Assembly (NCBI GenBank): GCA_037189645.1
Contig: JBBCIY010000002.1
Location: 1-64,000 of the forward strand
Origin: Taishania sp037189645
Lineage (GTDB): Bacteria > Bacteroidota > Bacteroidia > Flavobacteriales_D > Crocinitomicaceae
Direction: 5' to 3'
Length of the DNA stretch: 64,000 nucleotides
Of this stretch, positions 59,236 through 64,000 are shown piece by piece. The translations under genes were made by a program, and so were the position numbers. Under the pieces are notes generated by a model. The model made no database searches, was not told the origin of the DNA, and saw only the letters and a program-made list of their open reading frames with translations. The number at the start of each line of letters is the position of its first letter. Position 1 is the stretch's first letter.

Positions 59236-59841
59236 CTACTTTTCCTTCATCGCTAGGTTAACCTGTTCAATATAATTCAGCAGCTTTTCCTTTCCGAATC
59301 CCGATTCACTGGATGTCGTAAAGACCGGGGGCAGTTCTTCCCAGTATTTCAGCATTTCTTTTTTGTATTTTGCCATGTTCTTTTGCAGCGCCGAGGAGGA
59401 AAGCTTGTCGATCTTTGTGAAGACCATTGCAAAGGGGATTTCCTTCTCTCCGCACCAGTTCATGAATTCCAGGTCGATTTGCTGAGGTTCCAGGCGACTG
59501 TCCAGCAAAACGAATACGTTCAGCAGCTGCTCTCTTTTTGTCAGGTAATCGGAAATGAATTTTTCAAATTTCTCACGTGCGGATTTCGATACTTTCGCAT
59601 AACCGTAACCCGGAAGATCGACAATGTACCATTCTTCGTTAATCAGAAAATGATTGATCAATTGGGTTTTTCCCGGTTTCCCGGAAGTTTTCGCCAGCTT
59701 TTTCTGATCCGTCAGCATGTTGATCAAAGAAGACTTCCCAACATTGGAACGGCCGATAAATGCATATTCAGGCAGGTTTCCGGTTGGACACTTCTTGTAA
59801 TCGGTATTTGAAATTGCAAAAACTGCTGACTTGATTTTCAT
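59236..59841 (-). CDS. engB: Ribosome biogenesis GTPase EngB/YsxC
   Basis: GTPase motifs in order: G1 FIGRSNVGKSSLINML near residue 27, G3 YIVDLPGYGYAKVSK near 73, G4 MVFTKIDKLSS near 140 and the G5-like FTTSSESGFGK near 172. The protein assists late assembly of the large ribosomal subunit. Length 201 is standard. A TACATTTG box lies 4 bases before the ATG. Confidence 0.95.
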   Translation of the reverse strand: MKIKSAVFAISNTDYKKCPTGNLPEYAFIGRSNVGKSSLINMLTDQKKLAKTSGKPGKTQLINHFLINEEWYIVDLPGYGYAKVSKSAREKFEKFISDYLTKREQLLNVFVLLDSRLEPQQIDLEFMNWCGEKEIPFAMVFTKIDKLSSSALQKNMAKYKKEMLKYWEELPPVFTTSSESGFGKEKLLNYIEQVNLAMKEK

Positions 59842-59845
59842 GCGG

Positions 59846-59853
59846 CAAATGTA
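59846..59853 (-). promoter_or_regulatory. Putative -7 box of engB
   Basis: On the minus strand it is TACATTTG, 4 bases upstream of the ATG at 59841; a TTTC about 20 bases further up may be the -33 element. The position suggests a leaderless mRNA. Confidence 0.45.
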
Positions 59854-60080
59854 CGAAATTTTGAGGGATATAGAAAGGTAACATTCGTTCAGTTTTTGTT
59901 AAAATAACTGTTGTAAACGGATGGATAGCAGGCTTACCGGAATGAACGGGGGCAGATGAGTTTTATAGAAAGAGGAAACGTTCTGAAATAAATTGCTGAA
60001 ACTGGAACATGCCTGTTGAGAACATTCCGCTCTTTTGCAGTGAGCTAAATAAATCTTACTTTTGAACCGGTTTTTATAGC

Positions 60081-60668
60081 ATGAAACGTATTTTTGATAT
60101 TATTTGCTCCGTTATTATCCTGTTGCTGTTCCTGCCTTTTGGGGTGATCATTTCTTTATTGATCGTGCTGGAAAGCAGGGGAGGAGTGTTCTACCGGCAG
60201 GAGCGGATCGGCCGTTACGGAAAGCCGTTCCGGCTGTTCAAGTTTCGTTCCATGCGTAAGAATGCTGACAAACACGGAAAGCTGACGGTCGGCATGAAGG
60301 ATGCCCGGATCACCAGAACGGGTTATTTTATCCGTAAATTCAAGCTGGATGAGTTTCCGCAGTTCATCAATGTGATCCTGGGAGATATGAGTATTGTAGG
60401 ACCGCGCCCGGAAGTGAAAGAATATGTTGATCTCTATACCGAAGACCAGCGCCAAATCCTGGATGTCCGACCGGGAATTACGGACCTTGCTTCCCTGGAG
60501 TATTTTGAAGAAAACGAGTTGCTTGGAAAAGCAGATGATCCGCAAAAGACCTATATTGAAGAGATCATGCCTGCGAAAATTGAGCTGAACAAACAGTATT
60601 TGGAAAATCCGACTTTGGGAAATGATTTGAAAATTATGTGGAAAACGTTTCTAAGGATTATTCAATGA
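60081..60668 (+). CDS. Monotopic sugar-phosphate transferase (WbaP/PglC-like), 195 aa
   Basis: The minimal polyprenyl-phosphate glycosyl-1-phosphotransferase: a re-entrant membrane helix at about 4-25 (IFDIICSVIILLLFLPFGVI), then FYRQERIGRYGKPFRLFKFR in pieces, the catalytic region in RKFKLDEFPQFINVILGDMS (conserved Asp-Glu) and IVGPRPEVKEYV. It starts lipid-linked glycan synthesis for capsule, LPS O-antigen or exopolysaccharide. Length of 195 fits the PglC type without the extra membrane helices of WcaJ. No other polysaccharide genes surround it; the YD-repeat gene overlaps its stop (ATGA). Confidence 0.9.
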   Translation: MKRIFDIICSVIILLLFLPFGVIISLLIVLESRGGVFYRQERIGRYGKPFRLFKFRSMRKNADKHGKLTVGMKDARITRTGYFIRKFKLDEFPQFINVILGDMSIVGPRPEVKEYVDLYTEDQRQILDVRPGITDLASLEYFEENELLGKADDPQKTYIEEIMPAKIELNKQYLENPTLGNDLKIMWKTFLRIIQ

Positions 60669-61375
60669 AATCAAATTTACTTCTTACATTGTTCATTTTG
60701 TGTATGGTTAAATTCTTTGCCCATTCACAAACTACTGACATTTTAAGTATGTCAGTATATGAATTTGAAAACGATGAGCATCTTTCCATCCAGCATTTCG
60801 ATTCCTCGGGCAATTGCATTAAAACGTATGAATACTATGACCACTATTTAAGTGAAATAAACCATTATCAGTACGACGCACAAAACAGATTAATCTCACA
60901 CATTCAAAAAGACTCTACTCCGGAAGATTACAGAGTTGATTATCAAGTCATATATACTTACAAATCTATTGATAAATATAAAGTAAAAGTAGTTGAAAAA
61001 TATAATGACCGTATAAGATTGATCACATTAAATGAGTATAATAAAAAGGGATTACTGGAAAGATCCATTTCAAAAGATCCTCTGTCAAAAGAACGTTTAA
61101 AAGAAGCGTTTACTTATGATTCGCTCGGAAGAGTAATAACTAACACAGCAACGAAAGGCAAATCATTACGGATGACAGAGGAATACAAATATAATGAACA
61201 AGGATTTGTCATCTATTGCAGACGTGTTTATTATGACGGAGGTAAACTAAATGAAATGACGCTTTTTTATGACTATCCGATTATAGATGAACGAGGTAAT
61301 TGGTTGTTAAGAAAATATTCCTTTGACAACAAAAAGTTTTATGATCAGCTAAAAAGAGAAATTGTTTATCGTTAA
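60665..61375 (+). CDS. Secreted YD-repeat-like orphan protein, AT-rich gene, 236 aa
   Basis: The start at 60665 overlaps the upstream stop as ATGA and gives a signal peptide (MKSNLLLTLFILCMVKFFAH). The mature protein has several YD/RHS-like beta repeats: YQYDAQNRLISHIQ, LNEYNKKGLLERSIS, FTYDSLGRVITNTA, YKYNEQGFVIYCRRVYY, and ends with the ERGNWLLRKYSF motif common in short Bacteroidota YD proteins. There is no core or toxin domain. It is AT-rich by eye compared with its neighbours and ends convergently, overlapping the ZIP gene by four bases. Its role is unknown. Confidence 0.8.
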   Translation: MKSNLLLTLFILCMVKFFAHSQTTDILSMSVYEFENDEHLSIQHFDSSGNCIKTYEYYDHYLSEINHYQYDAQNRLISHIQKDSTPEDYRVDYQVIYTYKSIDKYKVKVVEKYNDRIRLITLNEYNKKGLLERSISKDPLSKERLKEAFTYDSLGRVITNTATKGKSLRMTEEYKYNEQGFVIYCRRVYYDGGKLNEMTLFYDYPIIDERGNWLLRKYSFDNKKFYDQLKREIVYR

Positions 61376-62106
61376 TGAACGAACACCGCTACCACAAACC
61401 CCACTAAGATGCTGATCAGCTTCACAATATTGAATTTGTGATTTTCACTTGTTTCGAAGATGATCGTTGTGGAGATGTGCAGGAACATTCCTACGACAAT
61501 CGCCAGGATGATGTCGAAATTGAGTGATGCTAAAAGCGATTCGGACAGTAATCCAGCTACCAGCCCAAGCGGTGTCGTGATGGCAAACAAAATCATCAGC
61601 AGCCACACGGTTGTTGTTTTAATCCTGGAGGATACCAGTAATGTCATCAGGGCGATGGAAACCGGGATCTGGTGAAAAATGATCCCCATCAGCAAAGTGT
61701 TCCCCGTGCCATGATGGTGTGTTGTTGCTAATTCATACCCTGTAAACGGAGCTGCCAGTGGAATTCCTTCCAGGAAAGAATGGATTCCCAGCGCGATCAG
61801 TATTCCCCACGGGATTTTCCCTTCATGATGGTGATGAATGTGCCCGTGCTCAATCCCTCCCGAGAAGAATTCGAGCAGTAACTGGATGAGAAACCCGAGC
61901 AGGATGTACAACCCGATGTTGTGAAACGTGTGGTGATACAGTTCAGGTAAGAAATGAATGAATGCGATCGACAACAGGAACCCTCCGCTGAACGCCAGCA
62001 GCATCTTGATGAGCTTTTTCTTGTTTGCATGTTCAAGAAAGGCTACCAGCAATGCCCCGGAAAATACAGAAGCCAAAAGTGCCAGAATGGTTAGACTAAT
62101 TTCCAT
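61372..62106 (-). CDS. ZIP-family metal transporter, 244 aa
   Basis: About eight membrane helices are seen. A histidine-rich cytoplasmic loop (GGIEHGHIHHHHEGK) lies near residue 87, and the conserved transport motifs are in GIHSFLEGIPLAAPF (helix IV His/Glu) and GIIFHQIPVSIALM (helix V). Zn2+ or another divalent cation is moved into the cytoplasm. Its start overlaps the stop of the methyltransferase gene, so both share one transcript. Confidence 0.92.
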   Translation of the reverse strand: MEISLTILALLASVFSGALLVAFLEHANKKKLIKMLLAFSGGFLLSIAFIHFLPELYHHTFHNIGLYILLGFLIQLLLEFFSGGIEHGHIHHHHEGKIPWGILIALGIHSFLEGIPLAAPFTGYELATTHHHGTGNTLLMGIIFHQIPVSIALMTLLVSSRIKTTTVWLLMILFAITTPLGLVAGLLSESLLASLNFDIILAIVVGMFLHISTTIIFETSENHKFNIVKLISILVGFVVAVFVH

Positions 62107-62840
62107 TAACGTTTTCTTGCTAAAAGTATTAAGCGATTGGAAGCCGTTTCATGAAACGCACCCAGATCGAAGTCGCCAAAGGTACGAATTAAATCAAATC
62201 CGCAGGCATCCAGCAACTGTTCAAAATCGGATAATTTCAGTGCCTGGACCCGTTCCATATACTTGTGCTGCTTTCCTTCCGCTTCAAAATGGATATATTT
62301 GAAGATATGCTGCCCGTCGTATTTCCGTGAGATAGTGAATGGAATACCGTCCACGGTTTTTGTTTCCTGTTCTACCAGGTTGGCAATGACCTTCGCAGCG
62401 TTCATAAAATCAATGAGCAGGATTCCCCCTGGTTTCAGCATCTGCTGAACAGCCTTCAATACACGTTTGTTGTCTTCAGAAGAGTCGAAATACCCGAAGC
62501 TGGTGAATAGATTAAAAACAGCGTCGAACTGCTCTCCCGGGATGACTTCACGCATATCATGAACTCTGAATTGCAGGTTCTCATTGCTGAGGCCTGCGGC
62601 AAAATCAATGCTCTGGTGAGACAGATCGACACCCAGGACCTTATATCCGTGTGTGAACAATGTAATGGAGTGCCGTCCTTTTCCGCAAGCCAGGTCCAGT
62701 ACATAGCTGTTTTGCGGCAGCTGTATATAATCTACGAGATTGCCGATAAACGCTTCCGCTTCCCTGTTGTCGCGATTCTTGTAAAGAATGTGATAATAAT
62801 CTGTATCGAACCAAGATTCAAACCAATTTGGATTTTCCAT
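62106..62840 (-). CDS. Class I SAM-dependent methyltransferase, 244 aa
   Basis: Motif I is YVLDLACGKGRHSITLF near residue 45, followed by the acidic ribose residue in VLGVDLSHQSID, motif IV FDAVFNLFTSFGYF and motif VI LKPGGILLIDFMN. The fold is the common Methyltransf_25 type with an all-beta insertion. The substrate is unknown. It overlaps the ZIP transporter gene by one base. A TACCTTTG box lies 5 bases before the ATG. Confidence 0.88.
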   Translation of the reverse strand: MENPNWFESWFDTDYYHILYKNRDNREAEAFIGNLVDYIQLPQNSYVLDLACGKGRHSITLFTHGYKVLGVDLSHQSIDFAAGLSNENLQFRVHDMREVIPGEQFDAVFNLFTSFGYFDSSEDNKRVLKAVQQMLKPGGILLIDFMNAAKVIANLVEQETKTVDGIPFTISRKYDGQHIFKYIHFEAEGKQHKYMERVQALKLSDFEQLLDACGFDLIRTFGDFDLGAFHETASNRLILLARKR

Positions 62841-62845
62841 GAATG

Positions 62846-62853
62846 CAAAGGTA
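62846..62853 (-). promoter_or_regulatory. Putative -7 box of the methyltransferase-ZIP operon
   Basis: On the minus strand it is TACCTTTG, 5 bases upstream of the ATG at 62840, again close enough to give a leaderless message. Confidence 0.45.
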
Positions 62854-62935
62854 CGTTTTTACGGGGTTAAAGTGGTCTGAAAGGATGAGGTAAAACAAAA
62901 AAATCGATTTTTATCAGATTTTCTTGTAATAAAAC

Positions 62936-62966
62936 TTGCAAAACGAAATAAAAAGACTACTTTTGC
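62936..62966 (+). promoter_or_regulatory. Promoter of the tRNA-Lys gene
   Basis: TTG (62936-62938) and TACTTTTGC (62958-62966) are separated by 19 bases, matching the Bacteroidota -33/-7 layout. The tRNA begins 29 bases after the box. Confidence 0.6.
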
Positions 62967-62995
62967 CCCCGCAATTGTTGTTTATTCAATTGTAT

Positions 62996-63068
62996 GATTC
63001 CGTAGCTCAGCTGGTAGAGCAATACACTTTTAATGTATGGGTCCTGGGTTCGAGCCCCAGCGGGATCA
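62996..63068 (+). tRNA. tRNA-Lys (anticodon TTT)
   Basis: A 73-base cloverleaf: acceptor GATTCCG pairs with CGGGATC (one T-G pair), D arm GCTC/GAGC, anticodon stem ATACA/TGTAT with loop CTTTTAA (anticodon TTT at 63029-63031), T arm with GGTTCGAGCC and discriminator A at 63068. CCA is not encoded. An intrinsic terminator follows. The 3' part is a likely attachment site for the element beginning downstream. Confidence 0.97.
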
Positions 63069-63070
63069 CA

Positions 63071-63098
63071 AAAAGCCACCTAATTAGGTGGCTTTTTT
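63071..63098 (+). terminator. Intrinsic terminator after tRNA-Lys
   Basis: AAAGCCACCT / AGGTGGCTTT with a 4-base loop (AATT) is followed by TTT. Confidence 0.9.
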
Positions 63099-63193
63099 CA
63101 TTAACAACAGCCAATTCCTATTAAAATCAACACTTTAGCGATTCCTCCAAATAGCGGTAAAAACAAATAAAACCATCAGAATAGAAACTTTTT

Positions 63194-63236
63194 GTCACCT
63201 ATTCAGTCACCGGTTTTTTTGCTTTATTTTGGTGAC
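63194..63236. repeat. GTCACC repeats upstream of the integrase
   Basis: GTCACC occurs at 63194-63199 and 63206-63211 in direct orientation, and inverted as GGTGAC at 63231-63236; the outer copies extend to TTTTTGTCACC and GGTGACAGAAAA. They lie in the 268-base non-coding stretch between the tRNA and the integrase gene and could be recombinase arm sites or an operator. Confidence 0.55.
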
Positions 63237-63336
63237 AGAAAACACTTACACACCATGTGTAGTAAGCCTTTTCGATGTCGTTCGTCCCGTTTTATCGAAT
63301 GATTTTTTGATACAAAAACATCAAAAATTCAACGCT

Positions 63337-64000
63337 ATGATTACAAAGCAAAAAGTCAGAATCGTGTATCGTCTGAATACACAAAAACAGAAAGAAGGAA
63401 AACACCCTGTTTTCATGCGGATTTTCGTGGACAGCAAAAAATCCGAAGTCTTTACAGAACAACATGTTTCATTTGCACACTGGGACAACAGTGCAAAGAA
63501 AGTACGTTCAGCCTGCAAAGAAGCCGATTACATCAACAGCTATCTGGACAACCTGAAAGCCAAAGTTCAGAACCAATTTTACGAGTTGCGAAGCCAGGGA
63601 AAAGAAATCACTTCGGAATTATTGAAAAATCAACTGTTGGGTATCGAAGAACAACCCAAGCACAAAACCATTCTCGAAGCTTTCGACTACCACAATTTAA
63701 AACTATCCGAACAAGTCAAGATTGGCAAAGTAGTTTCAAAAACACATACACGTTATGTCATTACCAAAAACAAAGTTTTGTCATTCATGCAACACCAGTA
63801 CAAAAAAGACAACATGTCACTGCCCGAAATGCGTTTACGTTTTGTAACAGAATTTGAACATTATCTATTGACCATCGATAGACTCCAATCCAACACCGCA
63901 CACAAATACATCAAGAACCTCAAAAAGATTATGAACATGGCAGTTGGTTTGGACTGGATTCCCTCAAACCCATTCAACCAGTTCAAATGTTCTTACACCA
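63337..64000 (+). CDS. Tyrosine site-specific recombinase (integrase), N-terminal part, cut by window edge
   Basis: The frame is open from ATG 63337 to the window end (221 codons). The N-terminus is an Arm-DNA-binding domain of the Bacteroidetes type (KVRIVYRLNTQKQKEGKHPV, MRIFVDSKKSEVFTEQHVS), followed at about residues 115-221 by a SAM-like core-binding domain (ILEAFDYHNLKLSEQVKIGK, NTAHKYIKNLKKIMNMAVGL, IPSNPFNQFK). The catalytic domain with the R-H-R-Y residues lies beyond the edge. Transcribed away from the tRNA-Lys gene, it likely marks one end of an integrative element inserted there. Confidence 0.92.
   Translation, partial: MITKQKVRIVYRLNTQKQKEGKHPVFMRIFVDSKKSEVFTEQHVSFAHWDNSAKKVRSACKEADYINSYLDNLKAKVQNQFYELRSQGKEITSELLKNQLLGIEEQPKHKTILEAFDYHNLKLSEQVKIGKVVSKTHTRYVITKNKVLSFMQHQYKKDNMSLPEMRLRFVTEFEHYLLTIDRLQSNTAHKYIKNLKKIMNMAVGLDWIPSNPFNQFKCSYT

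Noticed and set aside
60638..60664. Start of the YD-repeat gene 9 codons earlier
   Set aside because: It lies inside the sugar transferase frame; the ATGA overlap and a good signal peptide support 60665.

Overview
The window reads as a chromosomal segment of a member of the Bacteroidota, most likely order Flavobacteriales (a Crocinitomicaceae/Fluviicola-like organism would fit, but the sequence alone does not fix the genus). Reasons: many start codons are preceded by a TAnnTTTG-type -7 box rather than by a Shine-Dalgarno sequence; several proteins belong to families typical of this phylum (IPExxxVDY protein beside pyruvate kinase, HYC_CC_PP protein beside a TonB-dependent receptor, DNRLRE and giant RHS/YD-repeat proteins, lamin-tail-domain surface protein, transketolase split into two genes); and the integrase at the right edge is of the Bacteroidetes Arm-DNA-binding type. 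Apart from the two edge regions this is ordinary core chromosome.

Region 1 (1-15536, all minus strand) is one tightly packed operon for secreted proteins: a small secreted protein, a DNRLRE/SprB-repeat protein, a 2149-residue SpvB-like giant, and a second giant of at least 2285 residues with YD/RHS repeats that runs off the left edge just as its RHS core begins. Intergenic gaps are only 8-28 bases. Together they look like a surface or secreted polymorphic-toxin-type module whose variable tip lies outside the window.

Region 2 (15764-27628) carries an outer-membrane barrel protein, an AsmA-like protein with a long coiled-coil tail, a small SAM methyltransferase, PdxA, a GNAT protein, a secreted endonuclease/phosphatase-family protein, an AT-rich WG-repeat gene, then a metal-handling cluster (HYC_CC_PP protein, TonB receptor, an unlisted 33-codon ORF, an HMA-domain protein) in which every predicted product carries adjacent cysteines, and finally 3-hydroxyanthranilate dioxygenase. 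Region 3 (27820-37458) has an MBOAT acyltransferase, an LpxL/HtrB-type acyltransferase, RarA, a CBS protein overlapping NAD kinase, a secreted cyclophilin-FKBP fusion, a small conserved protein, Dps and a PIN-PhoH ATPase.

Region 4 (37577-48379) holds a polytopic membrane protein with a GT2 glycosyltransferase, AccA, pyruvate kinase with its IPExxxVDY partner, an orphan peptide-binding lipoprotein, TrpS, MgtE and a 2-hydroxyacid dehydrogenase. Region 5 (48414-52144, minus) is an unusual four-gene operon: transketolase N-half, a secreted von Willebrand A protein, transketolase C-half, and an ECF sigma factor. Region 6 (52357-62840) has a lamin-tail surface protein, aspartate-semialdehyde dehydrogenase, a CDF transporter, an MBL-rhodanese fusion, an AT-rich lipoprotein gene, EngB, a small sugar transferase with an overlapping AT-rich YD-repeat gene, a ZIP transporter and a methyltransferase.

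The right edge (62996-64000) has tRNA-Lys(TTT), a strong terminator, and the start of a tyrosine-recombinase gene that continues off the window: this is probably the left end of an integrated element that uses the tRNA as its attachment site. No intergenic gap exceeds 300 bases. All family assignments are from reading translated sequence by eye; no database search was run.
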